In this document: positions 1-9,295 of the stretch, piece after piece
How the letters are laid out: each line of letters opens with the position of its first letter
How positions within the stretch are numbered: position 1 is the first letter of the stretch
Assembly (NCBI GenBank): GCA_003427395.1
Contig: BFEA01000029.1
Span: forward strand, 2,408,965-2,429,838
Direction: 5' to 3'
DNA: 20,874 nt
Source of the DNA: Chara braunii
Lineage: Eukaryota > Streptophyta > Charophyceae > Charales > Characeae
Made by a program: the position numbers and the translations under genes
Notes under the pieces: generated by a model
Seen by the model: only the letters and a program-made list of their open reading frames with translations
Told to the model about the DNA's origin: nothing
The model's database searches: none

Positions 1-32
1 GGGGGGGGGATGCGCTTGTGAGCTCGAGGAAA

Positions 33-215
33 TTTTTTCCCATTTTTTTTTAAAAAAGGGCGACGGCCTTGAGATATTATCATTGAGTTGACCGACCCCA
101 GACAATTCATTAGTAGTTGGTTTTACTCATCAAGTTCCATCATCTGGATTCAAACACAGGTTCGTATTTCATCAGTTCATGGGTGTACCCACCGAGCTAG
201 GTTCTTGGGTACTTT
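33..215 (-). mobile_element. tRNA-derived SINE with A and B boxes and Pol III terminator
   Basis: On the minus strand there is a box A-like motif at 200-187 (tagctcggtgggt) and a box B-like motif at 156-146 (tgtttgaatcc). They are about 44 nt apart, the spacing of boxes A and B in a tRNA gene. The body runs another 85 nt to a T6 run (57-52 on minus), which fits a Pol III terminator, followed by an A-rich stretch (51-33). Established knowledge: plant SINEs are Pol III-transcribed, non-autonomous, and copied by LINE enzymes. The head lies directly beyond the A-rich tail of the LINE on the same strand. I cannot name the family. It could also be a decayed tRNA pseudogene, but the 3' body and A tail favour a SINE. 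Confidence 0.6.
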
Positions 216-222
216 TGGCTGA

Positions 223-248
223 TTTTTTTTATTTTTTTTATTTTTTTT
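223..248 (-). other. LINE 3' tail, (A8T)-type
   Basis: On the minus strand this reads as three runs of eight A separated by single T. It lies downstream of the LINE ORF2 remains and fits the 3' tail left by target-primed reverse transcription. The regular A8T spacing suggests a short repeat tail rather than random decay of a pure poly(A). A T-rich low-complexity tract unrelated to the LINE is possible. Confidence 0.5.
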
Positions 249-779
249 AAAGCCCCTTCAGTGTTAGTGATGTTGATAAGAGTAGACACCACTAACACCT
301 GGGGAGCGGCTCCGTTCCATTGGTGGGGAGCTACACCTGATGGAAACCAGGTCCAACATCCCTTGACATCTTATCACTTAAAAGACAAGGTTCAACTCGT
401 CCTGGGAACCGAACCCAGCGTCCCTTCTGTTCATAAGACCTTGAGTATCATGATAGAAAAAGATTGGCTTTTGTGCCTCTTCACCCTGAACGGGCGCTGT
501 ATATGCGTGGCGACCTAGCACTTGCAGCCTACTTGATTGGGAGTTAAACCTGATAGCCTGCCGGTCAAGGAGAATACTGGCATGAACATTAGTATTTATT
601 CTGAGTCAGGCGTGTACCATGATCTGGGAACCAAGGCCAAACCTGCAGGAGGAAAAAGATCCGGAAACTCTGATAGTGGTCTCATTGGAATGATGGGTCA
701 ATGTTACTCCAATCATTGAAAATTAAACGGTAATTCCTTTGAAGCCCATCCTGATCGATGCCTTATATTCCTTCCCATT
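249..779 (-). other. LINE 3' untranslated region
   Basis: This stretch separates the last recognisable ORF2 sequence from the A-rich tail and shows no domain on either strand. The plus-strand open frames here (261-518, 537-719, 739-1005) have no recognisable content. Just upstream of the tail, a perfect 9-bp inverted repeat (261-269 with 290-298, 20-nt loop) could form a 3' stem-loop. A box B-like motif on minus near 395-425 has no matching box A, so I do not call a second SINE. Confidence 0.45.
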
Positions 780-1755
780 TCACTTACCCAAAATTTCCTC
801 CTTGGTCCCCTCCAAGCCAATTTTGATTGAATGTTTGGATGTGATGCTTAATATCCTTTACCGAATTCAGAAATTTGAGTTTCTCCTTTTGGGACTCTCA
901 TCTGGTAGTAATTTCTACTTGGATTTGATGTTTGATGGTTTCTGTAAATTTTGGACCATCAAGACGAACACTTTCCATCTCGTAAGTACACCTACGAATC
1001 CATAATGCCCAGATGACTGCTCTTCTTCCAATTGTGAATAAATTGGATGTGAAGTTATCCATTTGAATTGGGTTTCAGGAATCGAGGAGAAGCGCTTTCC
1101 AGTTCCATGGCCAGGGGATGGATGTTCCTACATGATTCCAAATTTTGTCCCACTAACGCCATAGCAGAAAAATATGTTATATAGTTTCCGGAATTAGTTT
1201 ACATGGGAATGCTGATGTGCAGAACTTACACCAGGGCAGGGCTATTCCTCTTTGTTCAAGTGAGGTTCTGTCAATAATTCAGTCATTTGTGGGTAAGCAA
1301 CGATGAGTAATTTGCCACTATAATGATGCGATTTTAGCCGGTCTAGCTTTAATCGTATGAAACCACTTTACTGGTCGCAACTCTTCTTTACTTATATTTA
1401 GGTGCCTCATCCATCGGTGTTTTATTTTATCCTTGATATTAACCTTGGGGCGAAGCATCCTGTAAGTGGACTTGACTGACAATGTATGAAGCATTATGGT
1501 GTGAGAGCATCCTTTGGCAGTCGAAAATGACCAAGACCAACAAGTCGGATCTAGGGGAAGTTGGGAAATGAGAGTGTTTGGTTTATAAGCCAGCCATTTT
1601 TCTTGGATTATTAGGACCCTGATCCTAAATAGACTATCTTTTTTGAACCATCCTGTTTGTTGTTGTGGTCTTCTTCTAAGGTAACCATCCTCTCCCAGGT
1701 CAAATAAGGACAACCAAATGTCTCCTGTAGTTCGGACTTCTTCCACCTTTCCCAC
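780..1755 (-). pseudogene. LINE ORF2 C-terminal region with zf-RVT-like motif (broken)
   Basis: The C-terminal end of ORF2 in plant L1 elements carries a zinc-finger region (zf-RVT) after the reverse transcriptase. Here the minus strand shows, in one frame, a W-x-H-T-I-K-A-R-P stretch near 1340-1360, then LPTND (1296-1282), CKFC (1230-1219), PET..HIF and WDKIW, and then a tryptophan-rich AVIWALW segment (near 1017-991). This is the usual order of the family. The frame is cut by stops at 1318-1320 (TAG) and 1279-1281 (TGA), and by further stops within PET-x-HIF, after LLWR and after LLLDS. It is therefore a pseudogene. At least two of the stops sit where the family has Gln or Arg. Confidence 0.75.
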
Positions 1756-1982
1756 TAATTCTGATTAGTCTGATAAAGACACCCAATCACGTGGAATTAG
1801 CGTGGGCCTTTCTCTCAGGACTCTGACCCATTCCAGTGAGACTATATCAATTATTTGTTTCCGTGCTTCTTTCTGATTGTGGCAGTATCTTAGTCTTTCA
1901 TGAAGGATCAACGCATCTAGTCTCTACCATCGGTATTCCCGATGTCCCTAATGTGTGTAATTCCTCTTTTGATCCACCCTTT

Positions 1983-2852
1983 CTAAGGTGAATCAAAATA
2001 GTTTAGGGTATAGCATTGAGAGTCTTTGATGAGTGTGTTGTTGAATAGTGGTTGTTGGCAAACCTCTTTCCATCTTCTAGGTGCCTTCTTATCTGGGAGT
2101 GGCAATTTCCTCCATGTTTTCAGCAAATCAATCCAAAACGGATCTTTAGCTAGGTCCGCCTTAGCGGCTTGACGATATGAGAGTGCCGGATTTTGGGGAG
2201 CAGTTGAAGTGCCCCTTGGGAGTGACCATAATCTGTTTTCCAGCCACATGAGGGGGTCAACTAATTCAGAGGTGTGGCGGGGTAGTCTTCTAATTTGTTC
2301 ACAAGCCAGCATGCTCCAAGGATTCAGGGGATTGAATAAGAGGCGCTTAATTCATTGTATGGACAAGGCCATCGCTTTGGTGTTGGGATCAATAACACAT
2401 AGACCCTCTTTAGATTTAGGTTGGATAATAGTTAACTACGCCATCCTACTAATGACAGTTCCACATTCATGATTTTGACGCCAAAGGAAAGTTGTGACTT
2501 TATCCAGAGCCCATATTGCAGATTTATATCAAATTGAGGTCAGAACCATGTTGTTAATAACTAGTGTTCTTCCGAGTAATGAAGTGTGTTTATCCTTCCA
2601 TAATTATAGTTTTGAATGTGCATGTTGTATGATCGTGGCATTATTGGAAGCAGGTTTGCCTAGTGCTGAAAGGGAAATCCCTATGACCCTAATTGGAGTT
2701 TAAGGAGGGAGTCATTTGATCATTGGCCTCTTTGGTGGTCTTCCTCCTTGATAGTGGATCCACCAACCAAGTGTTTTGTTCCCCCAATTAACCCTCATAT
2801 CCGAAAGTTTGCAAAATTTGTCCATGATTTGTTGAATTGCCTTAAGATTTTC
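1983..2852 (-). pseudogene. LINE ORF2 thumb/connection region (broken)
   Basis: This segment links the reverse transcriptase palm to the C-terminal zinc-finger region. The minus strand contains typical post-palm motifs: LLGRTLVINNMVLTS, then SAIWALDKVTTFLW, then a PKSKEGLCVIDP block, and an MLACEQIRR stretch starting at 2312. Stops follow the FADD block (after VNAS), MIK, LPP, HSKL, VLTSI and ALSIQ, and there is probably a small frame slip. The final part (2312-1983) is open for 109 codons. It is recognised from gene order and these signature residues and would not be functional. Confidence 0.65.
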
Positions 2853-3640
2853 TTATGAAGCATTAACCATCAAGGAGAGATCGTCAGCGAAAAGAGAGCA
2901 AACCGGTATGGCTTCCTCTGGTATGGAAGCCACTTGTATGCGTCTTATGTCCTTATGTTGGTGGAGGTTAGCCGCCAGAGTTTCCATAATGATTACAAAA
3001 AAGAATGGGGCGATTAAATCCCCTTGCCTTACTGATCTTTGAAACGATATAGGGGGAGCTACATTACCATTGACCATGACCCTCGTTGTAGCGTTCTCAT
3101 GTAGGATCTTAATCAATCTCCTGAAGTTCGGTCCGAAATAAAATTTGTCTACGCATTTATCTAGAAAAAAAACAATCCACATGATCATATACTTTCTCGA
3201 AGTCTATAAAAATGAATCCACTATTATGCTTAGATTGACGCGAGAGTTTAATTAACTCATTAATTAATAAAATATTATCCTAAATATTTCTTCGTTGAAT
3301 AAAACCATGTTTGGGATTGATGAATTATATCCGCAATAATTTTGTTTAATCGAATCGTCAGGGTTTTTGAAATGAGTTTATAGATCACAATGAGAAGTGT
3401 GATGAGCCGTAATTGCGAATATTATATTTGTCTCCCTTTTTGTAAAGCAGTGTTAAAACTCTTTGTCCCACTATTTCTCCCATCTGGCTAGATGTCCAGA
3501 CATTATGATAGAATTGCATAAGATCTTGGCAAATTAAATCCCGTAGGGTTTTCCATAATTCATTTGGTAATCCATCAATACCCGGAGTTTTTTCCTCCTC
3601 CATAAGCAATCAGTGCAGCCCATACTTCTTCTTTTATAAG
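2853..3640 (-). pseudogene. LINE ORF2 reverse transcriptase domain (frameshifted)
   Basis: This is the palm and fingers of a non-LTR reverse transcriptase, which copies the element's RNA at a nicked target. Seen on minus: KTPGIDGLPNELWK (about 3590-3550), the finger block ending KLISKTLTIRLNKIIADIIH, HGFIQRRNI-stop-DNILLINEL, the motif A block FIDFEKVYDHVDW (3210-3172, catalytic Asp), the RQGDLIAPFFFVI block, and FADDL (2891-2877, catalytic Asp pair). The family consensus has F/YADD, so the catalytic residues are still present. The frame changes at least near 3600, 3405 and 3310, and a TAG interrupts RNI-DNIL. It is broken, but it is the most confidently recognised protein in the window. Confidence 0.88.
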
Positions 3641-4319
3641 AGGTAACTCCAACTATTCTTTTGTGATTGAGCAAGAGCCTTGGTCATTGGTTTTAAAAAT
3701 CCATCAATTTCCTTATTACGTTGGTCCTCAGGGGTGTTACCTGTTCCAGATAAGAAGAGGTTTTGAAAAACTTCTCTAGCAATCTTGGTGCATTCTGCTG
3801 TAGAGGTGGCTAGTTGATCATTTAGTCGATGGGGGTGAGAAAAACTCTCAATAAATGTTCTTCCAATCCGAGATCTAGCCAAAGTAAAAAATATTGCATC
3901 CATTCCTCCTTCAGTAACTAGTTGTCTAAGCTTGCCCCCGAACCTGACACCATGTCAACGATACTTCATCTGGAAGAGAAGGTGATTCTCTAGTGCCTGA
4001 AGTTCTTGAGCATCTTTTACATTGTTTTCATCGTTTGGATTGTCGTCTTCCAATGATTGAAGTTGTTGGATTCGTTGATATGTTTTTGTTTCATTTAAAT
4101 GTTTGTCGGTTGCTAGTAGTTTCAAATATTCATTGCGTTTACGCCCTCTAAGAACTAGACCGTTGTTGAACCACGTAATATCGTCCTGGATGACGATTTT
4201 CTTTTGACGCCAAAAAGTCCAGACGTCCTTAAGATATGTCATAAACCTTTTTATTTTTAGGTGAGATGTATTTAGCTTGTAGAAACCTCAACCTTTATCT
4301 GTTTTTTTTCCTAAAGGAG
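3641..4319 (-). pseudogene. LINE ORF2 linker between endonuclease and RT
   Basis: Two open stretches on minus (4242-3955, 95 codons; 3903-3634, 89 codons) fill the gap between endonuclease and RT. The first is charged and Gln-rich, with QRIQQLQSLEDD and ALENHLLFQMKYR, and probably helical. The segment corresponds in position to the variable helical linker of L1 ORF2. No catalytic motif is expected or seen. The segments are in different frames. Confidence 0.55.
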
Positions 4320-5065
4320 AGGATGACTACATACATGGCGTGGTCTAGTCCTGTGACTCCTAGGAAAAATTTCTGCAGTTTGAAGAGAACCTTCTAATTC
4401 TTCTAAGAGGAGTATTAAGTCGATACGAGATTTGGAGGCCGACGTAGTCTGAATTTTCTGAAAGCATGTGAAGGAGCGGAGAGTGGGGTTCAATCTTCTG
4501 AACGAATCAAACAGATTGAAGGACTGAGTCAGATTAGTAATCATTGCTTCATCGACTTCCACAAAGGCAGGACACGGGTTAAGAATCCTCCATCGATCCA
4601 GGGAATGGTCCGGAGCAGCGTTAAAATCACCTGTTGTGATCACTGGTATACCTACAGGCAGTTTAGGAATGAGGGTTTCAAAGAAATGTTGGCGGTTACC
4701 AACCTCATTTGGTCCATAGACACATTGGACAATGACGATCGCGAGCTCTAACATTGCAAGGATATATGTCCATCTCCCTTCTTCTTATCGATCTCTTAGT
4801 AAACTGGTTCTACTTTGTAACCTGGCGGGATCCATCTTGCAACTCCGGCACTTCCTGGGCGAGGTGCGTGGGCTTTGAAGGTTGTGTGGGGTCATATCTG
4901 TTTATGACAGTGATTGTGAGAGACAGTGTCTATGAGGTGAGTTTCCTGAATACAAATAACGTTAGGCCATTGTTTTCCCCCAATTCCTCTAACTTGAAGT
5001 TGGTCATAAATGACTTGCTTCTTTTCAAACTTAGCTGACGCAAGTCCATTGACATTCTCAGTTCT
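4320..5065 (-). pseudogene. LINE ORF2 apurinic-type (APE) endonuclease domain (frameshifted)
   Basis: This domain nicks target DNA to prime reverse transcription. On minus the family signatures appear in order: NVNGL (5056-5042), ICIQETHL with the catalytic Glu (around 4951-4934), CVYGPNE, TTGDFNAAP with the Asp/Asn pair (GDFN at 4631-4620), a SRIDLIL block (about 4427-4410), and GLDHAMYVVILSF with the terminal Asp-His, which is in another frame near 4345. The frame shifts near 4790 and 4360, with stops in the N-terminal part. The key catalytic residues can all be traced across the frames, so inactivation is by frameshift and not by loss of the catalytic residues. ORF2 probably begins shortly upstream of NVNGL. 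Confidence 0.82.
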
Positions 5066-6014
5066 AAGTCTTCTTGTCTTTTCACGGATTTTCAGGTTTT
5101 ATCCTTATTATATAAGGCATCCAATACCTGGAACTTTTCCATCTTACCAGTTCTTAAACCAGAACAAACAGGTCAGTTGTTCTTCACTAACGAAGAGGAG
5201 TAGAGAGCGTAACTGTTACATCGGTTGAGATTTTCTGCCATTGACCCATATCCAACAAACCCCCCGAGGTTAGAATGCGTTGATTAAGGAGACGAACCAT
5301 AGCATTCCAACATCCGTCTTCGACCAGAAACTACTTGCTTTAATTTTCATTACCTGTAATTCTGTCAGGAGGTCCTGATTGAACCATTTGAGTTCAACGT
5401 TTTTGCTGACTGCATATTTCAAGAATACGTCTCATTCTGCCAATCGTTGTTCCCCTTCTGTTATGATGAGATAAGATGTACTTCTCGTGGGGAGGTTGTC
5501 GTTGATGAAATTACATATCTCTTGTTTAATGAGGGGTTCGTTTGCCCTCCGATCAGATCCAATAGCAAGCGAGAGAAATTGAGAGGCAGTGCCTAGACTG
5601 TTACTTCTCCATACATTGCTCTTATAGGAACAATTAATCCTACCTCCCACGTGCCTTCCTTACATCTAACTGGGAACAGGACTATGCCAGTCTTAACTAG
5701 GGACAATATCCCCTGACCTTTTGCCAGACGGTGTTTCAGTTCATATCTCTTGGTTGAGAGATCAGAGTCAGGGGACAACGACAGGGTCTGATGAATAATC
5801 AAGGAGGTTTAAGATAGTTGAGAGTTTTCCATGTTTCCTCCTTCAATTTTAGACCGGTCGTTATGAAGATCTTCTGTGAGATCTGCTATTTGTGATGTCT
5901 GGTGTCCTATTTGTTTATTTTATTTTTTTAATATTGAGTTTTTCTCAGTATTTATGGCTTGGGTGATACTGCTCTGTCCTACAGGTTGGCTTCCGAAATC
6001 CTTCGGATTGCATG
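5066..6014 (-). other. degenerate LINE linker upstream of endonuclease
   Basis: Only short open pieces remain on minus (5802-5593, 5650-5432), with no domain I recognise. Position and strand place it between the linker ORF and the ORF2 endonuclease of the LINE. It may be an ORF1/ORF2 spacer or a decayed extension of the linker ORF. Confidence 0.35.
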
Positions 6015-7261
6015 CTATGATTGTGGAACAGAAGCCCCTGGATCCCACTCTATCAGACCCTGACTATGTCTCCTGGGTACAACGATCCGTTGGTCACTAG
6101 GGATCTGCCAGTACTTCTTCTCCCCAGTGAGCTCAGAAATGACTATTTGGAAACAAGCTTGTTCTTCACTCTCATCTGGGATCGAGGGCGCCCCATCCTG
6201 TTTGAGCTTGGATGGTTCCTCCATCACTGCCTCAGGGTCCTCTAACTCCTCGTCCAGGGCACTCGAACGCCACGAGTGTGGAATCAAGGGTTGATGTTCA
6301 TTTGAATGATTGGGCATTCCTGACTGCAGTGTACTATTCTAAACATTCTCAGGTATAACCGTGACAGAGATATTATTATTAGGAGGAGTTAGAACCAGTT
6401 GTTCATTGATCTGTGATTTTTCGAAAAAGTCATCCTGTTGGAGCTGATCCTGAGGCTGAGCCTGCATGAATGTCTCTGCCTGAGTAGACTCCAGGGGAAG
6501 CCCACTGTGCCATGCCTTAACAATTCCAGATATCTCCGAGCCAGGGAGTGCATTCTGGTTACCCCGTTGTGTCACATTTGTTTCCTCCGTTTCTTCTCCT
6601 AGCAGGGACAGGGGTTGAAAACGATTGTGTAGTCCGAATAATAATTTGGGTTCCCCTACACTTGTGCAGTTAAACCTCGATGAAACAATGCATAACAGCC
6701 TGACACTGACTTCCTCCCATGTCACACCCATTGGAGGGCCGTGGAGTAAGAAGGAAAATAGGCTTCCGCTGTTTTCTAACATCTGCATTAGTTCCGTGAA
6801 AATATGAGGCCAGGATTCTGTGGGCAGGCTAGGATGCTGCCCTTTTAGATTACACAGTAACCAGTCTGCAATTTGGAGAACGATTGTTTTAGTGTCAATT
6901 GATATTGTTGAGTCACTAACTCCACCAGGCGTGATAGGTAGAGGAGGGGCGCAAGGTTGGATAGCTTCAATGTCCATTGGTTCCGGTGTCGGCACCATTA
7001 CCCTTACAAGGGTAATTGTGCGTGTTTTTTGCATCTCGCAGGAGGGGCATCCCTGATGGTATTTGAGAGAGTGGCGTACCTTAAGCTCGTCCTCGACTGA
7101 CTCTTGGAAGTCAGGAAGTGGTGGGCGCATGCTTGGATGGGTCAGAGGGGGTGTGTGGGGACGTGCACTTTGTGGGCACACGTTAGTTAAATGTTTGACT
7201 AGTGTGAATAAAACGGACCGCTCGGCGGTCCCAGTTAGAAATAAGCTAGAGGGTTGGATAG
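6015..7261 (-). pseudogene. proline-rich to acidic linker ORF of the LINE, one in-frame TAG
   Basis: A single minus frame is open from about 7261 to the stop at 6017-6015, apart from one TAG (6341-6339), so about 415 codons. The first half is Pro-rich (ARPHTPPLTHP, MRPPLPDF) and contains a H..GCPSCEMQ pattern that could bind metal. A middle part is more ordered (ADWLLCNLKGQHPSLPTESW). The end is acidic (LDEELEDPEAVMEEP). No known domain is evident. The TAG lies 21 nt before an ATG (6317-6315) in the same frame, so both halves were probably one protein, likely the C-terminal part of ORF1 or an extra product. No ATG is seen at the upstream end, as expected if the 5' part was displaced by the insertion. 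The function is unknown. Confidence 0.5.
7214..7219. repeat. candidate target-site duplication, left copy (CGGACC)
   Basis: CGGACC occurs here and again at 16262-16267, at the two ends of the non-LINE segment. It overlaps a perfect GC-rich hairpin (GGACCGC, TCG loop, GCGGTCC; 7215-7231). A six-base match within fuzzy borders is close to chance expectation, so this is only a candidate. Confidence 0.2.
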
Positions 7262-8140
7262 TGTAGCGCGGGTCGTAGCCTCGAACGCGCTGACGGAGTC
7301 GCCACCAGGCCTAGAGTTAGACTGTTGAGGCTATGGCTAGAGGAAAACTTTCGACTGACTTACAGAAGGGCGGCGTTTTAAGGCCGCACCGTGTGGAGCA
7401 TGCAAGTACTAGAGTTGACTATAAAGGTATCGATAGTAGAAGTGGTAACAAATTTTAGTTAGGTACGACGCGAGCTGGATACGGCATGAGCAAAAGTCAA
7501 GGTCTTTCCGACCAAAGACGATAAAAGAGGTCTCTTTTGGCAAGCGCGGCGGGCTATGAAAGCCTCGGCCCGCGGAAGCAGCCAAGCTCGGCATTGCAAG
7601 GCCTTAGGCACGAAGGCGGAGCAAGCGGCGGGCTTGGTGCATCAACTACAGGCCCAGGTAAGCTGCGAATACTACTGATATAAGAATTCGCGATTATTAG
7701 GGTCAGGCTTGGGCTTAGACCTATTGGTTAACGAACTGAACTTTCAGCTAGCAGATTCTGGGATCGAGGCCAGCAGCAGAGGAGCGGAGGAGCGCAACTT
7801 GGAGAAAACTGAGGGGTCGAGGGTCCCGCGGGACTATCCCCCTTAGTTTTGTTGGGGAGTCCGACCGCAGGGCCCGTTGGGAAGCGCTGAGGTCCGAGTC
7901 CCGACGACCCTCCTTCCCCTCTCTTTGTTTCCTATAGTTCTCTATCTTTTATTAAATTTTAGTATTTGTATTTATCTTTATTATTATTATTCTGTCTGGT
8001 TCCGTTTTTCTTTTTCTGGGAATGGTCCGGATCAGATTGTTCGACCAAGTGAAGGTGCTTGACGAGCAAAAACCAAACATTCATGAACCGCCGGGCCCAG
8101 TCAGCTCAATGATGATACCTCAAGGTCGTGGCACGGCCCA
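7262..8140. other. unassigned, retrotransposon-like non-coding sequence
   Basis: I see no gene here. On the minus strand a tggcgactccgtc motif at about 7306-7292 resembles the TGGCGACTCC primer-binding or LTR-edge motif I recall from plant Gypsy elements, but no matching LTR is found. An aagcgctg motif at about 7880 is shared with the repeat pair at 14298-14450, which suggests a common source element. A T-rich tract lies around 7915-8020. Confidence 0.3.
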
Positions 8141-8202
8141 GTCCTTCGGGACATCCGTTAAAATTGGAGCGATACAGAGGGGATTAGCATGGTCCTTGCG
8201 CA
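8141..8202 (+). pseudogene. U6 snRNA-like fragment (5' two-thirds)
   Basis: U6 is the catalytic snRNA of the spliceosome. Over 62 nt this matches plant U6 with few changes: the 5' hairpin (gtcc-ttcg-ggac), the acatccg and taaaattgga blocks, the ACAGAG box (8174-8179), the ttagcatgg segment with the AGC triad, and the start of the internal stem-loop (cc.tgcgca). After 8202 the similarity ends, and the ISL 3' side and the 3' tail are missing. I see no upstream sequence element (RTCCCACATCG-type), no TATA box at the usual distance and no terminal T run. It is therefore a truncated pseudogene or a retrotransposed piece. The 5' hairpin lost one base on each side, so it still pairs perfectly. Confidence 0.8.
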
Positions 8203-9179
8203 GAAGGCCAGATACTCACTTGCTGATGAATCTGGCATAGGTACAGGGTAGGTGCGTTCGACCTTAACTTCTCCCAAAGGCGTCCGGCCGACGGCCAGCA
8301 GTATAAGACAAAAGGGCTTGTAGTGGGGAGTTTCCGTTTTGAGACCAGGGCAGTAGTCGGTGTCATTCGGAAGTACGTTGTTTGACGATGTTGTGCTTCT
8401 GTCGCTAACGGTTGCGCTATGTGAGGGGGCAGGGTGTTGACGAGAAGGGGAGAGAAGGACGAAGACTGCGAAGAAGGGAGAAGGAGGAAACTTGCCGCGG
8501 ATACGAGGTGCTGTGTGGGCGGGAGGCTGCACCATGCACAGACGAGTGAACGACAACTGAATCTCCCCATGTTTGGGGGTAAATCCATTTTCATATATTT
8601 TTAGTATGTGGGGTCCAGAGAACTATTACACACCGGAGCTCGCCATTAAAGCCGTTTTTTGCCACTCCGCGGTTGTGTCTTCCAATGTCGTAAGAGGAAA
8701 TTCGTTCTCCGAGTCGGTGTTTGCAAAGAGACGGCCGGTGTGCTGCTCTTTCTATCGGTGGGAGCAGCGAGAGGCGAGCCGGGGAGTGGGGAATTGCCTG
8801 TTGACAGACGCGTGGTTCATCATATCGATGGAAGAAACCTTAGTGGTGGGAACTCTCCGCGGGTGCATCTTCCACCAACCACGATCTGAGGTTGATTGTG
8901 GGCATGCTAGTTCGAGCCCGACATCCGGCGGACTATGACGAGGAGACTCGGGTGGAGGCTCGCGACGAAGTTGACGAGCTACTCGTCTGTTGGACTTGAG
9001 CATAGGGGAAAACCTGGACGAAGAAAGGCGCCAGATACATAAGTGGTAACGAGGAAGGAGAATGGTAGAGTAAACCTCACCCCGCTCGTTTCTTAGTAAA
9101 AGCAAGGGGAAGGAGATAGCAGGTAGGGGTTTTAAGAAAGGGCGAGTTCAAAACTGAAGTCAAATTCTAACATTAGATA
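8203..9179. other. no recognisable gene
   Basis: Several open frames overlap on both strands here (for example 8573-8938 plus, 8556-8158 minus, 9105-8752 minus). They have no recognisable domain, conflict with each other and lie in GC-rich sequence where stops are rare. I regard them as chance frames. Confidence 0.4.
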
Positions 9180-9264
9180 GGAGGTGGTGAGATAGAGGGA
9201 GAAATAAGTGCGAGAGGAGTTGAGGAGAGAGAAGAGAAGGTGAATGAGGGAAACAGGGAGTGTA
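9180..9264 (+). repeat. polypurine (G/A-rich) tract
   Basis: About 85 nt consist almost wholly of purines in gagag- and ggag-type runs with few interruptions. Such tracts can form triplex DNA, and in LTR retrotransposons a shorter purine tract precedes the 3' LTR. No LTR start is evident after it, so no role is assigned. Confidence 0.5.
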
Positions 9265-9265
9265 T

Positions 9266-9295
9266 CTCGCTCAATTCTTAATGAAATTGAGCGAG
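9266..9295 (+). repeat. perfect 11-bp inverted repeat
   Basis: The arms ctcgctcaatt (9266-9276) and aattgagcgag (9285-9295) are perfect complements around an 8-nt loop. It sits directly after the polypurine tract. No T run follows, so it is not a typical terminator. It may be a structural element of the inserted sequence. Confidence 0.6.

Larger units (their letters stand above)
223..7213 (-). mobile_element. L1-type LINE, 3' portion (degenerate)
   Basis: Read on the minus strand, this stretch gives, in order, a linker ORF, an APE-type endonuclease, a reverse transcriptase, a zf-RVT-like C-terminal region, a non-coding 3' region and an A-rich tail. That is the order of a plant L1 LINE. Several frameshifts and in-frame stops make it non-functional. 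The 3' limit is set by the A8T-A8T-A8 tail at 248-223. The 5' limit, about 7213-7265, is where LINE-like reading gives way to unrelated sequence. The upstream ORF1 part is found at 16268-18294 on the same strand, so I infer one element split by an insertion. Two separate truncated copies are the alternative. Confidence 0.75.

Noticed and set aside
390-430. Second tRNA-type SINE from ggttcggttcc on minus
   Set aside because: No box A at the right distance upstream on that strand.
8105-8230. C/D-box snoRNA (atgatga near 8109, ctga near 8223)
   Set aside because: The terminal stem is only about 3 bp, and the interval is occupied by the U6-like fragment. The boxes are short enough to be chance.
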